From assembly GCA_027886185.1 (NCBI GenBank), contig WOAB01000476.1, positions 3,162,001-3,226,000 on the forward strand: DNA of 64,000 nt. Direction: 5' to 3'. Shown one piece after another: positions 10,618 through 21,117 of the stretch; position 1 is the stretch's first letter, and the number at the start of each line of letters is the position of its first letter. The notes under the pieces are model-generated. The model saw only the letters and a program-made list of their open reading frames with translations. It did no database searches and was not told the origin of the DNA. The stretch is from Rheum nobile. Lineage: Eukaryota > Streptophyta > Magnoliopsida > Caryophyllales > Polygonaceae. The position numbers were made by a program, and so were the translations under genes.

Positions 10618-11390
10618 CTCAGATGTCCCTAATACCATCATAGACACAAACCCATTCACAATACCTTAGCATACACATAAGCATCAATCAGTCATTTGAC
10701 TGTGTTCCAATGGAACACTAAGACAGTGAACATGCAGGGAATGCATCTCAGTTTCAAGACTTCATCATAGATAGACTCAAAGAGAATAACACCACCAATC
10801 ACAAGAGCTTTTAGAACTTTAGGACAAACATTTCGGGACAAACCAGACAAGGGAAATGCATAAATAATCACAATTGTAGATTTTCTCAGATGTCCCCATA
10901 GCCATCATAGACACAAGACCAATCACAAGACCTTAACATACACATAGGCATCAGTCAATCACATGTGAAAGTGTTCCTATGGCACATTAAGGCAGTGATA
11001 TTAAGGTCTTGCATCTCAGCAAAAAGACTTCATCATTGAAATGCACAAATAATCTCAGATGTCCCCATAGCCATCATAGACACAAGACCAATCACAAGAC
11101 TCAACATACACATAAGAAACAATCAACCACATGTAAAAGTGTTCCTATGGCACATTAAGGCAGTGACATTAAAGGTATTGCATCTCAGCTTCAAGACTTC
11201 ATCATTGAAATGCATAAATAATCTCGGATGTCCCCATAACCCTCATAGATACAATACCAATCACAGTACCTTAACATACACATAAGCATCAATCAATTAC
11301 ATGTGACAAAGTGTTGCCATGGCGCATCAGAAGTCCAGTGAACATAAAGGTTTTGCATCACAGTTATCATGCATCATCACCGATTACCTA
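10618..11390. repeat. ~169-bp tandem repeats in MLE
   Basis: The anchor CTC(A/G)GATGTCCC starts at 10618, 10885, 11054 and 11223. The last two steps are 169 bp each; the first is 267 bp because about 98 bp are inserted. That extra piece holds TTAGGACAAACATTTCGGGACA (10819-10840), which is the complement of the left terminal repeat with one mismatch. Each unit has CATCATAGACACAA, a GTGTTCC(T/A)ATGG block and TTGCATCTCAG. No coding frame is conserved between units. Confidence 0.85.
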
Positions 11391-11636
11391 ACAGAGGCAA
11401 CACAACATAATCCAACATCAGAACAACAACACCAAAACAGAACACCAACATACCAAAATAGAGAATCAACTTAAACAGAATAACAATGTCTCAGTCATCA
11501 GAACAGCAACAACAAAACAGAATACCAATGTCTCAGTCAACAGCACAACAAACTCATTCAACAACATGCATAATTCAGAGCAATAATCTCAACAAAAGTA
11601 CCCATGCATAAACAACTTAAAAAGAGTGAGACTTAG
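11391..11636. other. A/C-rich spacer in MLE
   Basis: The stretch is rich in CAACA/AACAG words (for example GAACAACAACACC near 11420) and has no sustained ORF. It separates the tandem repeats from the opposite-strand ORF. Confidence 0.4.
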
Positions 11637-11984
11637 CTAAAAATCAGAATTTGAGGCAACATCACCATAATCGGGGACGATTCTTCCCGCAGCTTCATCG
11701 TCAGAGGAATCAGGGATTACAATAATCTCAGGGGAATTAGGGAGGACGACGATCTCAGGGATAGGACAGAGCTCAACGAACTCAGGGGTAGCAGGGAGCT
11801 CAACGATCTCTGGGGGCTCTTCCCGCATCTTCCCCTCCACAGTTTCCTCTGAGCCAACAGGAGTGAAGCTGTGATCCCCAACACAATCGCCACCCCACTC
11901 GCACTGTGGAGCTTTAGAGCAAGCAACAAAAAGTGCATCAGAAGTCTAGGACCCATCGGACTTAAATAGGTCTGAATCACCCAT
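11637..11984 (-). pseudogene. Opposite-strand ORF with tandem SIM-like motifs
   Basis: Read on the minus strand from ATG 11984, a 115-residue frame runs to TAG 11639-11637 with a single in-frame TAG at codon 13. I do not recognise a family. Residues 57-97 contain four spaced units, PEIVEL, PEFVEL, PEIVVL and PEIIVI, the last followed by PDSSDDE. Short hydrophobic cores next to Ser/Asp/Glu match the general form of SUMO-interacting motifs. A Cys-containing segment lies at 22-34. The CT-rich strand upstream (12000-12420 on minus) looks like a plant promoter and leader driving it. It may be a second element gene or a captured host exon. The stop at codon 13 could be removed by an intron or by starting downstream; otherwise it is a pseudogene. 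Confidence 0.5.
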
Positions 11985-11999
11985 GAATGCAAACAGAGA

Positions 12000-12951
12000 A
12001 TGGAACCCAGGGGACCGGGGTTTTCAAAGCACTCAAATCTGAGATTTAGGGTTTTTTTGGGCGGGTTTTGGGAGATATGGATAGATCTAGACGAGGAGCA
12101 AGCTTTTTCAGTGTTTTGGGGACAGCCGGAGCAGATTAACCGCCGGCGAGCAGATCTGCAACACATCGAGATCTCAAATGAGTTGGGGTTTCAGAAAGAG
12201 CTCATACGAGAGAGCTCAGACGAGAGAGTAGAGAAGGAGATGCACCTTCAAGGAGAGTGAGAGGTCAGATGAGAGCACAAATGAGATCTAGAGGTGAAGA
12301 GAGCTCAGACGAGAGAGGAGACGAGAGAGCTCAGATCTAGGGTTTCAGAGAGAATGAGAGAGGAGACAGAGAAGAGAGCGGCGAAGAGTGAGACGAGAGA
12401 GCTGTGAGTGAAGAGTGAGAGGCAGATTAGGGTATTTAGGGTTAGGGTGGGAAATGGGCTGGGCTGGGTAGATTAGGGTTTCGGTTAATTGGGCTGGGTA
12501 GATTAGGTCGGGTTAAATGGGTAGATTAGGGGTAGGTTAATATGGGTTAGAGATATTGGGTTAAGTTAAAATATGGGTTTGAGTTTGGGTTAGTTTGGTT
12601 AAAATATGGATTTGGGTTAAGTTAATGGATTTAGGAGTAGTTTGGTTAGTTTTGTTAGTTTAATTAATTAATTAAATTTTTAATTAATTAGGTTAATGTA
12701 ATATGATTTATTAAGTTTTAGGTTATGGATAAAAATGGTGGATATTAATGGAGTTTGAGATGGATGAAGATGGTAGGTGAGAATGATTGGATGTGAATGA
12801 TTGGATGTGTAGTATTTTGGATAAAAGATAGAATTAATAAGGGTAATGTTGGAAAAAAAAAGATGGATAGAAAAGAAAATAAAGTAAAGTAGGACAAACA
12901 AAATGGGACGTCCAAAACAAAAACAGGACGAACATTATGCGACGGAGGGAG
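12000..12951 (-). promoter_or_regulatory. GA/CT-rich upstream region and right end of MLE
   Basis: The plus strand from 12180 to 12425 is GA-rich, with GAGAGCTCAGACGAGAGAG repeated (about 12207, 12299, 12325). On the minus strand this is a CT-rich leader-like tract directly upstream of the 11984 ATG. From 12425 to 12700 it becomes GGGTTAGATTAGGG-type sequence, then AT-rich to the right terminal repeat. The ORFs crossing 12834-13182 are not supported as genes. Confidence 0.4.
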
Positions 12952-14168
12952 TACATGTTAGATATTATATACAATAGCATATATACATTCCTAACCACTG
13001 TATATATATTCCTCCTCCTTCGTACAGGTAAGGACAAGGACATAGACAAGGAAGAACTCACGCACAGTACACGGCGGAGGTGGCTCGACGGGGGTTCGGA
13101 CGATGTTCCTATGGCGAAGCAATCACAACTCTCTGTTAGTATATCTATATATATACGATCTATCAGTATATATGACAACTAACCCATAGGATTGATTACC
13201 TGATCAAGTTGTGGCTCAATTTAACTCAGACTGAGACCACGAACAGCAGTAGTACCACCCAAAACAGAGGCTTCGAAGTCGAGTATTGCGGAGACTCGTT
13301 CGGACTCGGAATTGAGCGCGGTCGGCGGATACGGACTCGTGGTGAAGTAGGCTATCATCGAGGATGATCGGAGGCGGCGGAGGAAGGCTACCGGAGTCGG
13401 AAATCGTCCCCGAACAGAGGCGGAAAACAAAGGCGATTTGAGAGGTTTCGATTGGTTTTGGATACCAATTCCGACTCGGTTCGAGTCCTATTTATAGGAG
13501 AGGGTGGAGCTTCATTAGGTTATTGGATCAGTTAGCAGCCCGGAATGATCGGATATGATCAAATCCAATCGGAACGACCGAAATCGTTATCCACCGCCAA
13601 ATTACTGATTTTCGAATTTCCAATGAATCTAGACAAATTTGCGTCTAATTGGGCCTAGTAAATTAAGGATTTACTAGATATTGATCTTATCTATCGCCCG
13701 GATTTTACGGATTTCAATTCCGTTCAAAAACGAGTTCGAATTTCGCATTTGAAGTTGGAGCCCTAAATCACCCAAAACAGAATTTTGGGCTGCTGAAATC
13801 AGTTGAATTCAATCAACTTTCAGCTTATTTGCACGCGTGGCCCTCTCTTTAATATAAATGGCAATTTTGTCCCAAACTTTTAGAAGTGAGCCAAAAACGC
13901 CCTGATTTAATTACCAAAATTATAATAAGCTTTCAAAAACTTATTGTTTACCCACTTTTACTTATTTAACTACTTATCATACCACTTCAATGTAATTATT
14001 TTGATAACTTGTACAAAAATTATTCAAGGCATAATTTTTGACTTAAGTTAAGGTTGATTTAAATTATTCTTTTCTTTAAAAGAAAATAAATAAATACCAT
14101 AAACTTTATTATTATCATCAAAATAGAAATTACATTAATACCCTTATGGTAAAATGAGGGTTATTATA

Positions 14169-15022
14169 ATATACACCATTAGTATGCATTTTATAGGTAA
14201 TCCTAGAGAAGATATCCAATCCAATAGAGAAATACTTTCCAACCTTAGATGCAGAACCCTTAGTGATTATAGGTGGTATAAAGACGTATTTCTATCCTAT
14301 GTCTATAAAAGAGACGACTGCTAAAGGGTTACTGGAAAGAACATTTTGTCTCACGTCTTCCTACCTTATTTGCTAAAAGAATAAATCAAAAAATAAAAGC
14401 CGAAATATAAGCTGGAGAAATCCCCTGGAAAGACATGACCTATGGTCAGCTTACAGCTTTCATTAAAAACGAAGGATTAGCCCTTTGTTCGGAGTTAAAA
14501 ATACAAGCTAAATATGGTAGAGAAAAGGGATCTAATAGAAAAAAATTAGGAAATTTCTGTGAAGCTTTTGGCCTTCAAAAGGTAGAGTCACCCTCTAGCA
14601 GCAAAAAAACCTATAAAAGCAAACACAGAGAATTTAGACCCAGAAACAAACCTGAAAGATCCAACGATTACACTAAAAAGAAATTTCAACATAAGAAAGC
14701 AAATAAAAAGATTATTTGCTACAAATGTGAAAAACCGGGTCATAAAGCAAATAATTGTAGCCTTAGACAAAAGATCAATGAAATTTGCCACGATAATGAG
14801 GACCTTAAAAACAAACTTAATAAAATACTTATAGAAGACTTCTCTGAAGATAATTATCAAGCTGATTCTTCAGATTCTGATAACTCAGGAACTATACAAT
14901 TTTGCAACGTCATCACCAAAAGTGATGAAAAAGAAGTTATTTTTGAATTAATTGATAAACTTGAAGACCCTCATGTAAAACAAGAATATTTTATGAAGCT
15001 CAAAGACTTAATATTCAAATAA
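14169..15022 (+). pseudogene. Pararetrovirus capsid region and zinc knuckle
   Basis: Capsid-like coding resumes right after the LTR insertion and shows frameshifts and stops up to about 14430. A clean frame runs 14435-15022. It has a basic Lys/Arg-rich segment (14585-14710) and a CCHC zinc knuckle, C-x2-C-x4-H-x4-C, at 14720-14760, which is the nucleic-acid-binding signature of caulimovirid capsid proteins. An acidic Ser/Asp-rich tail follows (14855-14895). The frame ends at TAG 15020-15022, but the next segment is in the same frame. Confidence 0.85.
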
Positions 15023-16202
15023 TAGAAATCTCTTCCTGAAAAACCCTTTAGCATTTCCAAAATCATTAATAAAAGATCTCCTACTAATATATTTTCCCCT
15101 ATTACAACTAAAGATCTACAGACTGAAGTCAACAATCTTAAAAAGGATGTCAAAATCCTCAAAGAGCAAATATTAATAAATGAAACCAAAGACCTAGAAC
15201 TTGAAACTAGAATAGCCCATTTAGAGTTTTCTAATACCAACGAGGCCAGCTCTAGCTCACAACACTCTGCTTCTGACAATGAATCTGAATTTAATATTGA
15301 GCCCTTGGTTTCAGTCATAAGTAAAATTAATCTTCAAAAATGGTATATAGACATTACTATCAAAATAGAAGACTTTACTCTCTCTACTGTTGCTCTTCTT
15401 GACAGTGGAGCAGACCTCAACTGCATTTGCGAAGGCTTAATCCCTTCGAAATTTTACCACAAAAGTAATGAAAAGATTCACAATGCTAATGGAGGAAAAA
15501 TGAGTCTCAACTACAAAATCCATAAATCCTACATTTGCAACAATAAATATTGTTTTAAAAACTCTTTCATAATGGTTAAAAACCTCACACAAGAAGTCAT
15601 CCTAGGAACACCCTTCTTAACACAATTATATCCTTTTAGAGTTAATAGAAAAGGCATACACACTGAAGTAGTAGGAAAAGAGTTAAGCTTCAAATTCATT
15701 ACACCCATAAAACAAAAGGACATTTCCCTACTCCAGTCCTCCTCCATAACCAAAAACATAAACTTAATAACAAAGAAAAAGTCTTTAGTTCACTCTCTCA
15801 CTAGAAAAATTGCACACCTTAGTATTGAAGAGAAACTTCATAGTCCTAGCTTACAAAAACAGATTCTTGATTTAGAAGGAATATTTAAAAAACGTGTTTG
15901 CTATGATTCCCCCACAGCCTTTTGGGAAAGAAAGAAACACCAAGTCTCACTTCCCTACGAAAAAGACTTCTAAGAAATAAACATTCCCACTAAGGCTAGA
16001 CCCATACAAATGAATCAAGAGCTTCTACAATTTTGTAAAGAAGAAATTAACTCTCTCCTTCAAAAGAATCTTATACGACCCTCCAAGTCCCCTTGGAGTT
16101 GTGCAGCTTTTTATGTTAACAATCAGGCAGAGAAAGAAAGAGGAGTTTCTAGACTAGTTAATAATTATAAACCCTTAAACAAGGCCCTTCAATGGATTAG
16201 AT
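15023..16202 (+). pseudogene. Pararetrovirus coiled-coil, aspartic protease, start of RT
   Basis: This stays in the frame of the preceding segment. Codons at 15110-15230 form a Leu/Ile heptad pattern, probably a coiled coil. The aspartic protease follows, with catalytic motif LLDSGADLN at about 15396-15422 and a late hydrophobic flap-side block near 15600 (VILGTPFL). A TAA stops the frame at 15971-15973, and it reopens, again in the same frame, at 16010 with the N-terminal fingers of reverse transcriptase. The coding breaks off at 16202, where a solo LTR is inserted. The stops at 15020 and 15971 are the only interruptions between 14435 and 16202. Confidence 0.88.
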
Positions 16203-16458
16203 TGTAATACCCCTCATTTTTAGTAAGGGTATTTGGGTAATTTTCCCAACCCTCGTTCTGTAATCGTGTTGCTTTCGGAGAAGTTCGGATTTTTTCTGTA
16301 ATGTGTTTGATCTCTGTAATATTTCTTTGAGTGATAAAAATACGTTCGACGTATTTTCGGAGCTTAGAATATTTGTTCGGGTACAAATATATTTAACTCG
16401 GGGTTTGAAAACCCATGCCCAACCTTTTCCCGGACAATTAGGCGTGAAAAGGAGAATT

Positions 16459-17065
16459 CCGCGACCGCGACAGAGCCACCGCGATCGCGGAATAATCGGG
16501 CACAAAAGAGCTGGGAATTCGAATATTCCGCGACCGCGGAAAAGTCACCGCGATCGCGGAAATACGCAGGCACGCGTGACGCCTCGTCTTCCCCGAGCTC
16601 GCCGTCGATCTCTCGCTCCACCGTTGATCTTGTCGGGGCTGGGCTCTCTCCTTGGCTATAAAAGGAGACGATCTGGGAGGAATAGGAGCACTCCAACTGA
16701 GAAATCTCACTCTTTCCCTCTCGATTTTCTTCTCGCCGGAGTTCCAAGCCTCGCCGGATTGTTCAAGGAGTCGCCGGAGCCTTCGCCAGGTGTTGTAGCA
16801 GCCCCAGAGTAGTTCTTTGGAGGCGCGAGGTGGCCAAGAGTCGAAGCCACCGTGAATCGAGCCCAAGGAGTCATCGCCGGTGAGTCTTTCGCCAATCTCT
16901 GGTCGTCGTGTTCATGTCCGCGACCGCGGACATGAACACCGCGATCGCGGTCGTCGGCTAGTTGCTCGCGGGCATTGTCGAGTCGCTCGCGGACATTCGT
17001 CCTCGACGCCCGCGACCGCGGCAGTGCCACCGCGACCGCGGATTGCCTGGGCAACCGCGATCGTG
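16459..17065. repeat. Paired CCGCGAYCGCGG dyads in LTR
   Basis: The 12-mer CCGCGACCGCG(G/A) at 16459, 16528, 16918 and 17010 is followed 20, 20, 21 and 20 bp later by CCGCGATCGCGG or CCGCGACCGCGG (16479, 16548, 16939, 17030), with a fifth partial site at 17054. The inner LTR has the same arrangement at 20115/20136 (21 bp), a single at 20182 and decayed sites near 19620-19770. The spacing is two DNA helical turns. Confidence 0.85.
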
Positions 17066-17906
17066 GCCTTGGGCAGTGCCGGTCTCGGGCGGGACTTTCG
17101 TTCTTTCGATTCCGTTCGTTCTTTCTTAGATTCGTACTATTTTATTGTCAAATCTAACCTAGGGTTTCGTTATGGGTCGTCGTCGTAGGAATCTGTAATT
17201 CGATTTCCGTTCCCGTTCCGGACCCAGAAACCCGTCGACGCTCAATCGTTCGTCTAGACTAAGGCAAGTGGCGGTTCGCTCTTGCTTATCATTCCATGTT
17301 TCCATTAATTATCAATTGTTAATTAAATTGGGATGAATTGTTGTTTTCGTTTGGGAACAGATTTTATAAATGATACGATTAAAAATGTGATATTATAATA
17401 TGTTGTATATATTGCTAGAAACAACGCTATTATATATGTTATTACCATGATGGTATTGGTGTGGATTTTATGTGTGAACTTTTACATTATAGTTAGAATG
17501 AGTATTCGTAGGAATGCTATGTATCTCATTGCGAGTGCTGGCTGTCTCTTTATAACCGTGGTGCTTAGGAGGATTTTACCCTAACACCCTTCCCCCTGGT
17601 CATGACTATCCCCTATCCGAGTATAGGGGAGGTGCACACAGCTGGTGCCAAACAATCGGGATTTATTCCCAAGATATCTCTCGTATCGAGATGATATATT
17701 TATATGATAAAAGCTTTAACGTGAATATATGTTTTGGAATTAAACAAGATAAGTGTGATTATGCACATAATTAATATACCCTCGGGCGAGGAGTACAACG
17801 TGGAAACCGCTCGGACTTCGATTAGAGTAAGTCCTCCTTCCAAATCTGAATTCGCATTACGCGGTGAGGTTGGTCGTGGACCCAAATGGTCAAGTCTTTT
17901 TAAACG

Positions 17907-20447
17907 TGTAACACCCCCCGACTTATTGTCGGTAGTGCCACACGCCAGTGACCTCAGACGTTGTTGTCCGATGTCACCCAAGGCTTTAATCGGAACAATT
18001 AATCTTAAATAAACATAATTAAATAACGAAAGGTTAAACAACGGAAGATATTTGTATATGAAACTCAATCCTTTTATATTAAAAGATCTCTCATCAAACG
18101 AGAGTAGTGTTTTTACAACAGAGTGAAATTACAGCGGAATACTTTAAATTACACAGCGGAAGACTTCAAGAATAAACCTAATACATGACTAGGTTATAAA
18201 AATACATTTAAAGTACTACTTAACGACTTTGAAATACCGACACTTAAATGTGCAATTGCAAGTCTCTTCTTCAACGGTTACTTTGAGTCTTCGGGAACCA
18301 ACCACTGATGTGCCGTATAGGACGGATGACACCAGCCAACCATGCAAGGAATAATACCCGGTTGGTTAGTCTAATGAAAGACTATGCAAGGGAAAAACAG
18401 ATGGTTCTAGTGATCATAACCGTTTACTATCATTGTCCCTCGAATAACAACCGAGGAACGATATATAACTCGAAACTTTCACGAAATGATTAAAGTTTAG
18501 ACAAGCACTAAAAATGAACTGAGCCTTATGGGAAACATATGAAGAGAAGACTCCAACAGATTGAGTCTTACGGGAAAGTATAAAGAGAAGACTCCAAGAG
18601 ATTGAGTCTTATCGGAAAGTATGACAAGTGTTTGGGAACATAATAATAATTTCACACAAGCATTTAAAAAGACTTGACCATTTGGGTCCACGACCAACCT
18701 CACCGCGTAATGCGAATTCAGATTTGGAAGGAGGACTTACTCTAATCGAAGTCCGAGCGGTTTCCACGTTGTACTCCTCGCCCGAGGGTATATTAATTAG
18801 GTGCATAATCGCACTTATCTTGTTTAATTCCAAAACGTATATTCACGTTATAAGCTTTTAAATATCATCTCATCGCGAGAGATATTGAAGGGAATAAATC
18901 CCGAGTGGCGGCACCAGCTGTGTGCACATACCCTGAGTAAGGGTCAGGTCATGACCAGAGAGTACTAGGGAAATAATCAACCTAGCACCAGTTATAAGGA
19001 AACAACTAGACCTCGCAAGGTACATAGCGTTCCTACGAATACTCGTTCTAACTAAACAGTTAAAACCACATAATAATCCACATCAATACCATCATGGCAA
19101 CAATATATATATATATTTCTATAATAGCGTTGTTTCTAGCAATATATACAACCTATTATAATATCATGTTTTAATCGTATCCTTTATAGAATCTGTTCCC
19201 AAACGAAAACAATATTTATCCCATTTAATTAACAATTAAAACAATTGATAATTAATAGAAATATGGAATGATAAGCAAGAGCGAACCGCCACTTGCCTTA
19301 GACTAGACGAGCGATTGACGAAGACGGGTTTCTGGGTCCGAAACGGGAACAAAACTCGGATTACAGATTCCTACGAAATGACCCATAACGAAACCCTAGG
19401 TTAGATTCAATAATAAACTATAGACTAGACGAACGATTGACGAAGACGGGTTTCTGGGTCCGAAACGGGAACAGAACTCGGATTACAGATTCCTACGAAA
19501 CGACCCATAACGAAACCCTAGGTTAGATTCAATAATAAACTATACGAATCTAAAGAATGACGAACGAAATCTAAAGAATGGAAGTCCCGACCGAGACCGG
19601 ATCACCCAAGGCCACGATCGCGATTGCTAAAGCAATTCGCGGTCGTGTCGGGCACTACCGCGGTCACGGTCGTCGAGGACGAATGTCCGCGAGCACTGGT
19701 GACAGCGGCCGCGGACGCGGCCGACATTGTCACTGCCGCGGTCGCGGTAGTTCATAGCCGCGATTGCGGCTAAGAACTCCGACGACCCAAAATGATAAAA
19801 ACTCACCGGCGACGACTCAGAAGGGCTCGATTCGCGGCGGCTTCCACTCCTGGGCACCTTGCGCCTCCAATGCACTGCTCCTTGGCCACCACCACCTCCG
19901 TCGAGGGCTCCGGCGACTCCTCAAGAATTCCGGCGAGAGCTCGAAGCTCCGACGACTATGGAAACGAGAGTGAGAGGGGAGATCTCAGATCTGGGTGCTC
20001 AAAACCCTCCATTTCGGCCTCTATTTATAGCCAAGGAGGAGAGCCAGCCCCGACAAGATCAACGACGACGACGAACGCGTGGCTCGCATGCCCGACTGTG
20101 CCCTCTGCACATTTCCGCGGTCGCGGTGGGTTCTGCCGCGATCGCGGAAAATTCAAGCCCATCTCCTCTGGGAGCTATTATTCCGCGGTCGCGGAATTGC
20201 CCTTTTCGCGTCTATTTGCCCGGGAAAAGGTTTGGCATGGGTTTAAAACCCCGGATCTTAAATATTTGTACCCAAACAAATATTCTAAGCCTTGATAATA
20301 CGTCGAATGTATTTTCCAATGCTCTGGGAATTTTACAGAGATCCAACTTGCTATAGAAATTCCAAACTTCGCCAAACGCATCTCGAATAATTGACGAGGG
20401 TTTGGGAAATTACCCAAATACCCTTAATAAAAATGAGGGGTATTACA
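17907..20447 (-). mobile_element. Solo LTR no. 2 (inner), inserted in the outer LTR
   Basis: On the plus strand it runs from TGTAACACCCCCCGACTTAT (17907) to ATGAGGGGTATTACA (20447), 2,541 bp. The exact target duplication AAACG lies at 17902-17906 and 20448-20452. It is a minus-sense copy of the LTR it sits in: 16203-17901 pairs with 18655-20447, and 17907-18655 pairs with 20453-21117. The host LTR and this copy differ at many sites, so they are separate family members. The minus-strand TATA equivalent is near 20025 (CTATAAATAG). Confidence 0.9.
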
Positions 20448-21117
20448 AAACGCTTGTGTGAAATTATAATGTTGCCGAACACTTGTCATACTTTCCGATA
20501 AGACTCAATCTTTTGGAGTCTTCTCTTCATACGTTTCCTTAAGACTCGATCTTTAGGAGTCTTCTCTTGATATCTCTGTTTCGTATATTCCTGTAGAAGT
20601 ATTAAGGTTTACTATCGTCATCGGCTTTTATTCGAGAAGCGATGGGTCTAGCCTAATACGACTACTTAGAACCTTTCTGTTTTACCCTTGCATAGTCTTT
20701 CATTAGACTAACCAACCGGTTATTTTCCCTTGCATGGTTGGTTGGTGTCATTCGTCTCATACGGCACATCAGGTAAACTACCGTTCCGTGAAGGCTAGAA
20801 TCCGACTATGAAGGCAGATGAAGTTTTTAAGAGTTTTATCCAGGTTGAAGATCCTAGGCGGATGATCGCTTCGATCAAGACCTTATGTTATTTATTTAAA
20901 AGACTTCCGCTGTATTAAACGTATTATGTATTTCTGTTGTATTTGGGATTTACGAATGTAATTCCGAGACTTTGGTTTCAATAAAGATTATGATATTTCA
21001 TATTATCAGTGTGTTTTATATATTGTATAAATTGGTTAAGCCTTGGGTGGCTTCGGATGTGGAATCTGAGGTTACTAGCGGTAATACTTTCAAGGATATA
21101 TTTTTGGGGGTGTTACA

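Larger units (their letters stand above)
8532..12951 (+). mobile_element. Complete mariner-like element (plant MLE, 4.42 kb)
   Basis: The inverted ends are CTCCCTCTGTCCCGAAATAT at 8532 and, on the minus strand from 12951, CTCCCTCCGTCGCATAATGT. TA dinucleotides flank both ends (8530-8531 and 12952-12953). This is the Stowaway/plant-mariner terminus and target duplication. The element carries an intact DD39D transposase on the plus strand, a ~169-bp tandem repeat downstream, and an opposite-strand ORF near the right end. It sits inside the solo LTR. The intact coding frame makes this the element in the window most likely to be recently active. Confidence 0.92.
6860..14168 (-). mobile_element. 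Solo LTR no. 3 (~2.9 kb), split by a mariner element
   Basis: On the plus strand it starts TGTAACACCCCCGACTTATG (6860) and ends GAGGGTTATTATA (14168), with the 5-bp target duplication ATATA at 6855-6859 and 14169-14173. It belongs to the same family as the LTRs at 16203-21117, sharing blocks such as TGATGTGCCGTATAGGACGG (7259) and GCGAACCGCCACTTGCC (8129). LTR sense is minus: a TATA-like box lies near 13490 on that strand. Removing the mariner element (8532-12951 plus one TA) leaves about 2,890 bp. No internal retrotransposon sequence is present, so it is a solo LTR. The terminal CA has mutated to TA at the plus-strand right end. Confidence 0.82.
16203..21117 (+). mobile_element. Solo LTR no. 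1 (outer), split by an inverted copy
   Basis: It starts TGTAATACCCCTCATTTTTA (16203) and ends TTTTTGGGGGTGTTACA (21117). The 5-bp target duplication TAGAT is present at 16198-16202 and 21118-21122. The LTR interrupts the viral RT gene. A TATA box (GCTATAAAAGG, 16656-16666) shows LTR sense is plus. Removing the inner copy (17907-20447) and one duplicated AAACG leaves about 2.37 kb. There is no gag-pol, so recombination between LTRs has left a solo LTR. TG...CA ends with a 5-bp duplication rule out a Mutator foldback, although the nested pair looks like one. Confidence 0.9.

Noticed and set aside
10618..11390. CRISPR-like array
   Set aside because: The units are adjacent 169-bp repeats without spacers, in a plant transposon.
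12680..13430. ORFs on both strands around the right end of the mariner element
   Set aside because: They cross the element/LTR junction at 12951, so they cannot be original genes, and the translation is low complexity.
16303..16866. Overlapping ORFs of 102-169 aa rich in Arg/Asp/Gly on both strands
   Set aside because: They are translations of the CCGCGAYCGCGG-rich LTR sequence, open in several frames at once because of GC content.
16203..21117. Large Mutator-like or foldback transposon with >1.7-kb inverted repeats
   Set aside because: The ends are TG...CA and each half resolves with its own exact 5-bp duplication (TAGAT, AAACG). Two nested solo LTRs explain it better.
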